DNA of 64,000 nt from positions 62,001 to 126,000 of the forward strand of contig NZ_QERF01000008.1 of the NCBI RefSeq assembly GCF_003260205.1, read 5' to 3'. The notes below the pieces were generated by a model. That model was not told where the DNA came from. It saw only the letters and a list, made by a program, of their open reading frames with translations, and did not search any database. Source of the DNA: Winogradskyella tangerina. Lineage in GTDB: Bacteria; Bacteroidota; Bacteroidia; Flavobacteriales; Flavobacteriaceae. Of this stretch, positions 7,511 through 15,793 are shown piece after piece (the first letter of the stretch is position 1; each line of letters opens with the position of its first letter). The position numbers and the translations under genes were made by a program.

Positions 7511-9613
7511 ATGACAACAAATCTTTATCCTCCTAGCCCCAAAAGTGTTCCTAAAAAACTTACGGCTTTAACTGCCTCATATCAGACGCGTGCGTTTCTT
7601 GCAATTCTGTCTATAATTCTTTTCTTTGTTTTGTATGGCGCTCTAGTTGTAGCCCTAAGTTATCTGGTAATTTGGGCATTTACCTATGATATGGTGAGCG
7701 TAAATAAGTTAACAATCTTGGGTAAAATCGGAGCTATTGCCGGGACAGTAATGTTATGGTTTTTCACTTTGAAGTTTATTTTCAAATTAAAAAATCATAA
7801 ACGTGAAAATAGAATTAAACTCAAAAAGAAAGACTATCCGCAATTGTGGGAGTTTATCCTAAAAATTTGTGAGGAAACAGGCGCACCTAAGCCAAAAGCC
7901 ATATATGCCGATCCCGATGTGAACGCTTATGTTTCTTATACAAATATGTGGTTGAGTTTATTTCTTCCCGTAAGAAAAGAACTTACCATTGGTCTCGGAT
8001 TGGTTAGCTGTTTGAATCTAAGTGAATTTAAAGCAGTAATGAGTCATGAGTTCGGTCATTTTTCTCAGAGCAGTATGAAAATTGGCAGTTATATAATTTC
8101 TGCAAATACGATCATTCACGATATGATCTTTGCACGTGATAAATGGGATGACCTTCTCGATCAATGGCGAGCGTCGGACCTAAGACTATCTTTCGCCGCT
8201 TGGATCATTACGCCTGTAATTTGGATCATTAGACAAATTTTAAATCTTTTCTATCAATTTCTGAACATAATGTATTCTTCCTTATCTCGTGAAATGGAAT
8301 TTAATGCGGATAAAGTAGCAATCAGCACGACTGGAAGTGATGCCATCATTTCCGGATTATGGAAGTTAGATAGCGGTTTTGAAAAATGGAATAACACTAT
8401 TAATTATGCGTACTTAGCTTCGCAGAAAAAGCTTTTCACCCAAAACCTCTACACGCACAACAATTTAAGTTTGGCAAGAATTAAAGAGGCACAAATGGCG
8501 ATGCTAGAAGCACTTCCTGCAGATAATCGAGGTGGTAAAACGTATTTTACAAGCTCAGAACATTCTAAGGTGAATATGTACGCAAGTCACCCGCCGAATG
8601 ACATGCGACAAGACAATGCAAAGGTGCCTTTTGTGGAATGCGAAAGCAATGAGGATTCTCCGTGGTTACTTTTTAATAATAAGGAAGCGCTGCAAATAGA
8701 GATGACAAAACTTATTTATAAGCAGTATGTCAATAAAATTCCGCAAGAATTCTGTAGCACCGATGAATTTGAAAATTTTATTTCTTCCGAAAACCATGGG
8801 AAAGAATTACTCAATGAATTTGGTAATTCGTTTGAAAACAGATTTTTAAATATTCCTGAAATTGAAACTATCGAAAATGATCTCGATGGTGTGGATTTGA
8901 AAGCATCAGCCTATGATGATCTAAAACATAGGCTCGAAACGATCATGCAACCTATTAAGGAAATTGAAAACCTGATGCTTAAAGCGGGTGAAATCGCTGG
9001 TGGTACAACGAAGGAAAATTCTTTTGCTTTCAAAGGTAAAACCTATAAGAAACGAACAATTCAGGAAGGTTATAACGAATTATTAACCGAACGCGAAAAA
9101 CTGTTTTCAGAAAACTTCATTGAATGGGATACGGATTTTTGCAAATTCCATTTGGCCTTAGCTAAAAAGTTTGGTGATCAAAATCTTCTCAGTAATCTTT
9201 ATAAACAACACCAGGAGCTAACTATATTCTATAAGAAAACAGTGGCTATAAAAAATACCATTTATGGTGAACTAGCTCAATTACAAGCTCAAGAAGTTAG
9301 CGAAAGTGATGTGAGACGATTTGGATTTAGAGTGAATGATCTCGTAGTAAGTTTGAATGATGATTTAAAGAGTTTCGACAATATGACCTTCGTTGCGTTA
9401 CCAAATATCGATAGTATTGACGATCTAAAAGAAGCAATTATTGATGGTGGCGAATTCAGAAAGCAAGTAGGGAATATATTTGAAAATGGAGGCTTTAATA
9501 TCTTGCTTACCAATATTGAAAATGCAATTGTGCATTGCCAACGTCTAGATCAAAAGAACTTAGGGGTTATTTTGGAATACCATAAAAAACTACATGAACA
9601 TTTAAAATCATAA
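7511..9613 (+). CDS. M48 family zinc metalloprotease
   Basis: A 700-residue membrane-anchored peptidase. Two membrane helices (about 27-57 and 69-91) precede the peptidase domain. It carries the zinc motif HEFGH (H179, E180, H183) and the downstream third ligand E263 in SREMEFNADKVA, with another hydrophobic pair (about 219-250) between the two motifs. The C-terminal half, about residues 400-700, is a long charged alpha-helical region not present in short HtpX-type enzymes. M48 membrane proteases act in quality control of envelope proteins; the specific substrate is unknown. The gene stands alone with an inverted repeat just upstream. Confidence 0.9.
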   Translation: MTTNLYPPSPKSVPKKLTALTASYQTRAFLAILSIILFFVLYGALVVALSYLVIWAFTYDMVSVNKLTILGKIGAIAGTVMLWFFTLKFIFKLKNHKRENRIKLKKKDYPQLWEFILKICEETGAPKPKAIYADPDVNAYVSYTNMWLSLFLPVRKELTIGLGLVSCLNLSEFKAVMSHEFGHFSQSSMKIGSYIISANTIIHDMIFARDKWDDLLDQWRASDLRLSFAAWIITPVIWIIRQILNLFYQFLNIMYSSLSREMEFNADKVAISTTGSDAIISGLWKLDSGFEKWNNTINYAYLASQKKLFTQNLYTHNNLSLARIKEAQMAMLEALPADNRGGKTYFTSSEHSKVNMYASHPPNDMRQDNAKVPFVECESNEDSPWLLFNNKEALQIEMTKLIYKQYVNKIPQEFCSTDEFENFISSENHGKELLNEFGNSFENRFLNIPEIETIENDLDGVDLKASAYDDLKHRLETIMQPIKEIENLMLKAGEIAGGTTKENSFAFKGKTYKKRTIQEGYNELLTEREKLFSENFIEWDTDFCKFHLALAKKFGDQNLLSNLYKQHQELTIFYKKTVAIKNTIYGELAQLQAQEVSESDVRRFGFRVNDLVVSLNDDLKSFDNMTFVALPNIDSIDDLKEAIIDGGEFRKQVGNIFENGGFNILLTNIENAIVHCQRLDQKNLGVILEYHKKLHEHLKS

Positions 9614-9654
9614 GGTCCTAGGCGGACTTTTTCAAATTAAATCTCAGTGGTTTT

Positions 9655-9692
9655 CGGCATAATTTTTGCTGCAATTAGAGCAGCTAATGCCG
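9655..9692. terminator. Hairpin downstream of M48 gene
   Basis: CGGCAT (9655-9660) pairs with ATGCCG (9687-9692), and inside it GCTGC pairs with GCAGC. This two-part hairpin in the gap after the protease gene may be a factor-dependent terminator or stability element; it lacks a long T-run. Confidence 0.35.
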
Positions 9693-9831
9693 CCAAAATC
9701 AACTGTTTAAATCAGCCAAATAATTGGATTTTCATCCTGTTTATTTGCCGATTCATGGAATTTAATATTTACTTAATGGATTTTAGAAACGTAAGTATTA
9801 TCTTTATATAAGCTGTGAAATAGGATATAAA

Positions 9832-12171
9832 TTGAATACCAAAAATTTAAATAACGGTTTTATTGTATTCCTCTTCTTCCTTTTGTCCATTACTGTCAAT
9901 GGACAAGGTGAAAGAGATATTTGGTATTTTGGTCAGAAGGCAGGTATGCAATTTAATCTTGCAGGTAATCCCTCAAGTATTTCAGATAATACAATTGAAC
10001 GCAGAATCGTCTTTGGTTTTATAGAAGGGCCAGATAATCTTATATGTGCAAATAATGAAGAAGGTGATCTAATGTTCTATTCAGATGGACGTATTTTCAG
10101 AAACCGAGAGCATGAAAATATGCTCAATTCACCAACCGACGAGTACTCCGTATATTATGCAGATGCGGCCATATCAAGAGACCCAGGAAACGATAACCGT
10201 TACTATGTCTTTGTCAATATTCAAGATGGGCTAAAAAACTATTTGACCTATACCGTGGTGAACATGGAATTAGATGATGGATTAGGCGGCCTAGAACCCG
10301 ACAATACGCATGTGGTAATGATCAATGATGTAGCGCAACACATGGTGGTAGCAAGACACGGAAATGGTAGAGACCGCTGGCTTGTTGGCGTAAGACGAGG
10401 GCAATATTATGCGTACCTGATTACTGAAAATGGAATCGCAACTACACCAGTAGTTTCAGGTGCTGGAGTGAGTATTTTTGATGGTAACTTCGTAGACTAC
10501 GGAACCATTGAAGTGTCTCCCAACAACGATTTATTGGCAGCAACTTATCCAGGCCTTAATAAGCTATTTTTATTAGAGTTCAACAATCTTAATGGTCGTG
10601 TAAAATTTTTACATGAATATGAAGACGTTGATGATGATTTTAATGAACAACCTAATAGTGCTGTTGAGTTTTCAGCAAATGGTGAAGTGCTTTATTATGG
10701 CGAAGACAGTAGAGGCATAAAGCAATTTGATATTTCTGATATTGAAAATATACCAGAGCCAACTAGCATTGTCGATGGAGGTAGATTTCCTTATTTAAAG
10801 CGTGGCCCGAATGGCAAAATATACACTTTTGAACGTGGTAATTTCTTTGTTGGCGCTATCAATAATCCTGATGTCTTAGGCTTGGGATGTAATTTCGAAG
10901 AAAATGTGCAGGGTTTAACTAATGAAACACTTTTAGATTTTCCAGCATTTTTGCTTCCCAAATATCCTGAAGGTATTTATCATCAAAATATTTGTTTAGG
11001 CGAGAGTACTGAATTTAATTATTCAGCTCCGGTCTACAGACCAACATATATTTGGGATCTTGGTGATGGTACAACGGCCGAAGGCGAAAACATTGAGCAT
11101 ACCTATAGTGCACCTGGCACCTATACTGCCTCTGTGGAAGTTTACAACGATGATGACGAACTGATGTTTACAGACACAAAAGAAATAACAATTTACGACA
11201 CACCAGTTGCAAGCAGACCCGATGATCTTTTTCTATGTACAGAAGACAATAATATCTTCTTGTTTGATTATGATGAAGAAATTTTGAATGGTTTGGATCC
11301 AAATGTATTTAGTGTCTCTTACTATTTTTCAGAAATAGATGCCTTATTAATGAGTAATGAAGTTTCAGAATTTACTCCTGAAATTGGCACACAACCCATT
11401 TGGGTAAGAGTGGAGAACTCGATTAATCCGTCTTGTTTTGATATGACAAATTTCAGTGTCATCACACCAGAATATGTCACAATAGATATGCCGACCAAGG
11501 CATTTATATGTGATGAAAATGGCGCTACCCTAAGTCCTCCTGATGGATTTATTAGTTATGAATGGTCAACCGGAGATACCACCCAAGACATTACTGTCTT
11601 TAACACCGGACAATACGTCCTCACAGCTGTTAAAGACTTTGGTGATTTTGTGTGCGAGGCTGAGATCACTATTGTAGTTAATGATGCTGAAGCACCGATC
11701 ATTGAGGACATAAAAGTATTCGATTGGAGTCAAAATCATAATTCAATTAAAGTCACCTTAAGCAACAATACATCCGGAGAGTTTGAATATTCTGTTGACG
11801 GTGCGAATTGGCAATCTTCACCAGATTTTTATAATCTACCTATAGATGATTACACGGTTTATGTGAGAGATGTAAATTGTCTTTATGAGGTGTCGAGCGA
11901 GCGACTCTTTCTATTGTATTACGATAAGTTCTTTACACCAAACGACGATGGTGTAAATGATTATTGGCAGATCATTAATTCCCAAAAAGAAGAGGATATT
12001 GAGATCCACGTGGTGAATCGATATGGCAGAACTATGGCCATATTAGACTATAATGATCAGGGCTGGGATGGCAGACACAATGGTGTTGACCTCCCGAGTG
12101 ATGACTATTGGTTTAGAGTAGTTAGAAATAATGGTGACGTCCATTTTGGGCATTTCACGCTTAAACGATAA
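9832..12171 (+). CDS. Secreted PKD-domain protein with T9SS type B sorting domain
   Basis: A 779-residue exported protein. The signal peptide is residues 1-24 (FIVFLFFLLSITVNGQG). The first 360 residues resemble a propeller-like repeat region (RDIWYFGQKAGMQFN...). A PKD domain follows at about 405-455 (YIWDLGDGTTAEGENIEHTY). The last 85 residues form a gliding-motility-type C-terminal domain: FFTPNDDGVNDYWQI...VNRYGRTMAIL...GWDGRHNG...PSDDYWFRVV. That domain directs export by the type IX secretion system. The start is TTG, the only plausible codon giving an intact signal peptide. Role: probably a surface adhesin or motility-related protein. Confidence 0.9.
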   Translation: MNTKNLNNGFIVFLFFLLSITVNGQGERDIWYFGQKAGMQFNLAGNPSSISDNTIERRIVFGFIEGPDNLICANNEEGDLMFYSDGRIFRNREHENMLNSPTDEYSVYYADAAISRDPGNDNRYYVFVNIQDGLKNYLTYTVVNMELDDGLGGLEPDNTHVVMINDVAQHMVVARHGNGRDRWLVGVRRGQYYAYLITENGIATTPVVSGAGVSIFDGNFVDYGTIEVSPNNDLLAATYPGLNKLFLLEFNNLNGRVKFLHEYEDVDDDFNEQPNSAVEFSANGEVLYYGEDSRGIKQFDISDIENIPEPTSIVDGGRFPYLKRGPNGKIYTFERGNFFVGAINNPDVLGLGCNFEENVQGLTNETLLDFPAFLLPKYPEGIYHQNICLGESTEFNYSAPVYRPTYIWDLGDGTTAEGENIEHTYSAPGTYTASVEVYNDDDELMFTDTKEITIYDTPVASRPDDLFLCTEDNNIFLFDYDEEILNGLDPNVFSVSYYFSEIDALLMSNEVSEFTPEIGTQPIWVRVENSINPSCFDMTNFSVITPEYVTIDMPTKAFICDENGATLSPPDGFISYEWSTGDTTQDITVFNTGQYVLTAVKDFGDFVCEAEITIVVNDAEAPIIEDIKVFDWSQNHNSIKVTLSNNTSGEFEYSVDGANWQSSPDFYNLPIDDYTVYVRDVNCLYEVSSERLFLLYYDKFFTPNDDGVNDYWQIINSQKEEDIEIHVVNRYGRTMAILDYNDQGWDGRHNGVDLPSDDYWFRVVRNNGDVHFGHFTLKR

Positions 12172-12175
12172 GACC

Positions 12176-13384
12176 TTATTCTTTTCCGTCTACATAATCC
12201 TGGAGATAACTAAACCGCTCTGTTAATTGACCATCTGCGGTAGTGATCTTTGCACGCTTTAGAATCCCGTTGGCATCCGAATTAAAGAACGCTGGAATAA
12301 CATGCTCCACAAATGTTTCCCCAAAACCTTCACTAGCATCTTTTGGTAATTCACACGGTAAATTATCCACTGCCATGACAGTTATAGCGTCATCAGCATC
12401 GTATGCTACTTCTGATTCTGTTTGAGGTTGATATCCATAGAATGGTTCAGCGATGGTTGAAGGTCTAATGGTGCTTGCTACTGGCCCATCGATATCACAC
12501 GAAATATCGGCAACTAAATTAATTCTGAAATCAGGGTGCTTTGCATCTTCTCTTGTGAAAAAATATGGTGCGTTATTACCATAAAAATGACCAGCAATAA
12601 AATAGTCGGTTTGTTTCGCATACGCCATGAAATTACTTTCATAGCCTGAAGGATCTTTATAAAATTCTTGTCTTTCACCAACTTTACCATCCTTGCGTTT
12701 AGCATATTCCATCACATCGGCCATAACATATACTGGCTCCGTAAATTCTGAAGTGAGATATAAGGCATCACTAATTTCTTTGATCCCTAAATGATCTAGA
12801 ATTTCCTTAGCGCCACGTGCTACTTTTCCCGTTCCGGTTAGGAGGATCTTTATATTCGGAATAGTAATTTTATCGAGTTCAGCCTTCATTTCATTTAAGT
12901 CTGAAAGCGTTTCTGCCTTTGGTAAGTTGAATAATCCATCTCGCAATCCTAAGGCTCTAAAACCATTGTAGGCACCAACTAATCCGGCATATCGACCAAA
13001 ACCAATGAGTCTGTAACCTTTTTGATTCACAATAGTCTCATGATCGAACATTTCTATGTTCTTTTCGAGCATAGCTACCAATAACTTTCGATTATAGGGT
13101 TGCTTTTTGATAGTATGCGAAAAGTAAAAATACTTTTTGTTAGGTATAAGATTTTCAATAGGGACTTCCTTTACGCCTATCATCACATCGGCATCAGAAA
13201 CATCATTAGTAACCTCGAAGCCTAATTTTGCATAAGCCTCATCTGGGAATACTCTAATATCTGAAGACTCCACAATAAATTCAGCTTCTGGGAAGCGTTT
13301 ACGAGCTTCAGCAAGAGTTTCGGGTGAAAATACCACACGACGGTCTGGTGGGTTTTTGCGTTCTTTGATGATGGCGAATTTCAT
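12176..13384 (-). CDS. NAD(P)-dependent dehydrogenase, saccharopine/alanine dehydrogenase type
   Basis: A 402-residue cytosolic enzyme of the AlaDh/PNT superfamily. The N-terminal catalytic domain starts MKFAIIKERKNPPDRRVVFSPE, with the KEVP block near residue 75. A Rossmann fold follows with IKILLTGTGKVARGAKEIL. The late block DISCDIDGPVASTIRPSTI is typical of lysine-forming saccharopine dehydrogenases. In Flavobacteriaceae such proteins are usually annotated only as NAD(P)-dependent oxidoreductases, and the substrate cannot be fixed here. I use the ATG at 13384, two codons inside an upstream TTG. It is divergent from the tmRNA gene. Confidence 0.85.
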   Translation of the reverse strand: MKFAIIKERKNPPDRRVVFSPETLAEARKRFPEAEFIVESSDIRVFPDEAYAKLGFEVTNDVSDADVMIGVKEVPIENLIPNKKYFYFSHTIKKQPYNRKLLVAMLEKNIEMFDHETIVNQKGYRLIGFGRYAGLVGAYNGFRALGLRDGLFNLPKAETLSDLNEMKAELDKITIPNIKILLTGTGKVARGAKEILDHLGIKEISDALYLTSEFTEPVYVMADVMEYAKRKDGKVGERQEFYKDPSGYESNFMAYAKQTDYFIAGHFYGNNAPYFFTREDAKHPDFRINLVADISCDIDGPVASTIRPSTIAEPFYGYQPQTESEVAYDADDAITVMAVDNLPCELPKDASEGFGETFVEHVIPAFFNSDANGILKRAKITTADGQLTERFSYLQDYVDGKE

Positions 13385-13484
13385 GCGCAATAGGTTTTAA
13401 AACTGACAAAATGGTCAGGAAAATGGTCTGGAATAATTTTTGTGCGAAAATAATTGTAATAAAGAGGTTGCACAACTTTTTTTG

Positions 13485-13492
13485 TAAGTTTG
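13485..13492 (+). promoter_or_regulatory. Predicted -7 element of the tmRNA promoter
   Basis: TAAGTTTG matches TAnnTTTG exactly and lies about 60 bases before the mature tmRNA 5' end, so the primary transcript has a short leader. I see no convincing -33 TTG at the usual spacing. Confidence 0.55.
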
Positions 13493-13497
13493 CAGCC

Positions 13498-13527
13498 CGT
13501 TCGCCTGCTCTGAAGTTTCGGCGAACG
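13498..13527 (+). other. Hairpin in the tmRNA 5' precursor leader
   Basis: CGTTCGCC (13498-13505) and GGCGAACG (13520-13527) form a perfect 8-bp GC-rich stem. It lies between the promoter and the mature 5' end, and is probably a structure presented to processing enzymes. Confidence 0.45.
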
Positions 13528-13553
13528 AGAAAACGCACAAAAATTATCATTTT

Positions 13554-13944
13554 GGGGTCGACTGGTTTTGACAGCGAGATTAATGAAATGGTAAGCACGT
13601 CGTGTAATGGTATTGAAACACGTAAAAGGCTAGACCAAATTTTAAACGGCGAGAATAACTACGCTTTAGCTGCATAATCTGAATTATAGTAAGATTTGCC
13701 TAGTCCCGCGAGGCGGGAAAGCTAAATGTCTCCAGAAAGCCTTGGTTAGTGGCGTTCTATTTAGAGGCATCGTAAAAATTAACTAAGATTGGGTAGTGCT
13801 TCGATGCCCTTTCGAGATTTAGAAGCTAAGCTGTAAATGGGTAGTTTTTAATCAGTTTACAGTCGAAAATTAAATAAAAACTAAGCGTGTAGAAAGCCCT
13901 TTGGTTACTTGTTTGGACGAGGGTTCGAGTCCCTCCGACTCCAC
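13554..13944 (+). ncRNA. ssrA: tmRNA (transfer-messenger RNA)
   Basis: Rescues stalled ribosomes. The 5' end GGGGTCGACTGG and the 3' end GGGTTCGAGTCCCTCCGACTCCA form the alanyl-tRNA-like acceptor and T arm. The internal frame at 13648-13677 encodes the proteolysis tag GENNYALAA followed by TAA; the ALAA end is the usual degradation signal and GGC is the likely resume codon. A GC-rich pseudoknot stem (TCCCGCGAGGCGGGA) follows the tag. The genome does not encode a 3' CCA: after the discriminator A come C, T, A, so CCA must be added enzymatically. The last 14 bases are part of the attachment site of the element to the right. Confidence 0.96.
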
Positions 13945-13945
13945 T
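13931..13945 (+). repeat. Left attachment repeat (attL), end of ssrA
   Basis: TCCCTCCGACTCCAC, covering the 3' acceptor side of tmRNA; identical to 28204-28218. A standard tyrosine-recombinase target. Confidence 0.85.
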
Positions 13946-13952
13946 AAAAATC

Positions 13953-13988
13953 CTAGTATATATTATATATACTGGGGTTTTTATTTTT
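13953..13988 (+). terminator. tmRNA terminator supplied by the element
   Basis: CCTAGTATATA (13953-13963) pairs with TATATACTGGG (13967-13977, one G-U pair), followed by GTTTTTATTTTT. As it lies inside the element it replaces the original tmRNA terminator. Confidence 0.7.
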
Positions 13989-13990
13989 AG

Positions 13991-14007
13991 GTGACAAAAC
14001 AGATGAC
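13991..14007 (+). repeat. Candidate arm-type recombinase site, left
   Basis: GTGACAAAACAGATGAC resembles the right-end sequence GTGACAAAATCGGTGACAA at 28069-28087, in the same orientation. Matching sequences just inside both ends suggest accessory integrase-binding sites. Confidence 0.4.
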
Positions 14008-14120
14008 TAAATTAAGTTTGCAAATAACCTCACATATTTATTTTCCAACAAACATTATTGTAAATTAGAACATGGATTTAAATAAATCACAAAAGATTTA
14101 CGATATAAATTAATTTTAAA

Positions 14121-14157
14121 CCTCTGATTGTTTTTAATGATTTAGAGGCTTTTTTTA
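14121..14157 (+). terminator. Predicted terminator hairpin near left end
   Basis: CCTCT (14121-14125) pairs with AGAGG (14144-14148), followed by CTTTTTTTTATTG. The stem is short but the T-run is strong. It would stop transcription entering from ssrA or an unseen short transcript. Confidence 0.45.
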
Positions 14158-14187
14158 TTGCGAAATAATTACCAAAAACAAGTTAAT

Positions 14188-14397
14188 ATGAAAGATGTAA
14201 CTACAGCCCTATGGATTCGCCTACAAGAACTAAAAAGTAAGAAAAATTTAATGCCTATCGGCGTTTACAAAAAACAAATGAAAGAATTAAAACGAGTTGT
14301 AGACTTATCTCTAAAAATTGAATTGGAAATATCTATGGAACAACAGATGTTTCATAAGAACTTTGATGAATGGATTGATAACATAATTAATAAATAA
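14188..14397 (+). CDS. Small helical protein at element left end
   Basis: A 69-residue protein beginning MKDVTTALWIRLQELKSKKN and consisting almost wholly of predicted amphipathic helix. I chose the ATG at 14188 over the TTG at 14158 because the region before it runs straight out of a terminator. No family is recognised. It stands alone, about 1 kb before the first cargo operon. Possibly a small DNA-binding or regulatory protein of the element, but there is no direct evidence. Confidence 0.5.
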   Translation: MKDVTTALWIRLQELKSKKNLMPIGVYKKQMKELKRVVDLSLKIELEISMEQQMFHKNFDEWIDNIINK

Positions 14398-14796
14398 GTT
14401 TTATTATAACTTTGAAACAAAATATTATTTTATGCTAAAAAGGTAATATTGATGTTGCCGACAGCTATTGGGTTACCTAAATATAATGTATATACTCAGC
14501 TGACTGACTAAAATTCCAAGAGCATCTTGCGAGATGGCCCACAATAAGAAGCAACCTATTTATGAAAAGAATATAGTGAAACTTTTTAATTCACTGTCTA
14601 GGGTAATTACCGACCTTATAAATACATCTGAAAATGCGTGAAAATTTTATGATATATTTTATTAAATTTAAACTTTTAGTTAGGTTTAATCCCAAATTAA
14701 TTAATGGCGCCCCTTTTTGATAATAATAGCATTTCCCATGAGAGGTGCTTTTTGCCGTATTATAAATACAAATTAAAATCAGCGGACTTTATAGTA

Positions 14797-14949
14797 AGCC
14801 ATGAAAATTAGAAACCCATGGCAAATTCCGTTGTGAATCAAACATTTAGTAATTACCAGTCTTTCAGAAGAAATGAAATGTAATTGCCATGGAAATTACT
14901 GTAGTCAGCCATGGAAATAATAGAGCATGGCCATGAGAAATACGTAGTT
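14797..14949 (+). repeat. Non-coding CCATGG module, copy 1
   Basis: Starts with AGCCATGAAAA and a first CCATGGC, then (T)AATTAC-AG-TCTTTCAGAAGAAATGAAAT. Three units with a 22-bp period, each with GCCATGG or GGCCATG at the same place, follow at 14884-14905, 14906-14927 and 14928-14949. The same order of elements recurs at 18714-18960. No open frame runs through it. Confidence 0.7.
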
Positions 14950-15054
14950 CTACGTATAAAATTATGGTTATTATTTTATAACTTGTTGACTTGGCTCCTC
15001 ATAACTCAAGGAGATAAAAAAGGACATGTTAAATGAAATCAATTTCGCTTATAC

Positions 15055-15207
15055 GTGTTTGAAAAATACTCTGAACCTTGGATATACGTACAGGGAATTA
15101 GTCAGTATAAATCTAATGAAAGCCTTTTTAAATGGTTGGAATTAGTGCTAAGATCGAATAATATTGGGAAAGCTCATGCACCCAATATTCCGTACTATGG
15201 CTTTTAA
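15055..15207 (+). CDS. Possible small protein or gene remnant
   Basis: A GTG-started frame of 50 residues, reading FEKYSEPWIYVQGISQYKSN... and ending APNIPYYGF. It has a protein-like composition (many aromatics, few simple stretches). The same frame is open back to 15037 without an ATG. A second frame, from ATG 15026 to 15145 (39 codons, preceded by AAGGAG), overlaps it in another phase. One of them may be real or both may be remnants of a frameshifted gene. Confidence 0.25.
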   Translation: MFEKYSEPWIYVQGISQYKSNESLFKWLELVLRSNNIGKAHAPNIPYYGF

Positions 15208-15303
15208 ATTTATATCAAAATTGAAAAGGAATCTTGAATTTTAATAGTAATAAATCAAGAGATTAAAGTAACTTAGAGCGGAGCTTAAGCGGCTAAAAAA
15301 AAC

Positions 15304-15351
15304 TAAATTTGTAAATAATTATATTGGAAATAAACCCATTACATTTATTCC
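15304..15351 (+). promoter_or_regulatory. Promoter box of cargo block 1
   Basis: Begins with TAAATTTG, an exact TAnnTTTG -7 element, 81 bases before the start of the 115-residue gene. The 48 bases from here to TTTATTCC align without gaps to 18986-19033, about 36 of 48 identical by eye. The conservation includes the transcribed leader (TTGG..ATAAAC), suggesting control at RNA or operator level as well. Confidence 0.6.
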
Positions 15352-15391
15352 ATCGCTAGCAAAAATCGTAAAAAATAACAATTATCAAATT

Positions 15392-15739
15392 ATGAAAGCA
15401 TCAGTACAATATAACGATAGAAAAGGACACGCCTCTGCTGACATTGCAGGTATTGACTATAGCCAAATAGCTATACAATGTAATTTAGAAGAAAGGTATA
15501 CAATAATTGGAATTTCACTTTACGGAACTGATGATATTAGTGTATCACTTATATGCAGAGATAATGAAGATAGCACTGATGAGAGAGAGATTTTGGTTGA
15601 CGTATATCCAGCAGTAGAACTAACGGTAGGTGATGTTCTTGAACGACTTAACGTAACGATAAATATTTCTAATAATGAAGTTTATGACAATCCAAATCTT
15701 GACACTGATAGAGAACATACAATTGAGTTATTAGACTAA
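15392..15739 (+). CDS. Small acidic protein of unknown function, cargo block 1
   Basis: A 115-residue, strongly acidic protein, MKASVQYNDRKGHASADIAG..., with predicted mainly beta structure and no signal peptide or membrane helix. I do not recognise a family. It is the first gene after the conserved promoter box and lies 54 bases before the OLD-family ATPase gene on the same strand, so they are probably co-transcribed. Acidity and position would fit a partner, inhibitor or trigger of the following proteins, but that is only a guess from context. Confidence 0.65.
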   Translation: MKASVQYNDRKGHASADIAGIDYSQIAIQCNLEERYTIIGISLYGTDDISVSLICRDNEDSTDEREILVDVYPAVELTVGDVLERLNVTINISNNEVYDNPNLDTDREHTIELLD

Positions 15740-15793
15740 TGATCTTTTTAAAAAACAACGTTTTCTAACAAAGTGTATTAAAGAACAAAAAAT

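Larger units (their letters stand above)
14398..15391. other. About 1 kb mostly non-coding region before cargo block 1
   Basis: No long gene on either strand. It contains the CCATGG repeat module at 14797-14949, a candidate small open frame at 15026-15207 and the promoter box at 15304-15351. The rest is AT-rich and frequently stopped in all frames. The likely role is regulation or recombination of the following genes; parts may be decayed coding sequence. Confidence 0.6.

Noticed and set aside
13411-13677. Protein ending in GENNYALAA as an ordinary gene
   Set aside because: The frame is the tmRNA tag reading frame extended upstream through the promoter and structured tmRNA; only 13648-13677 is translated, on rescued ribosomes.
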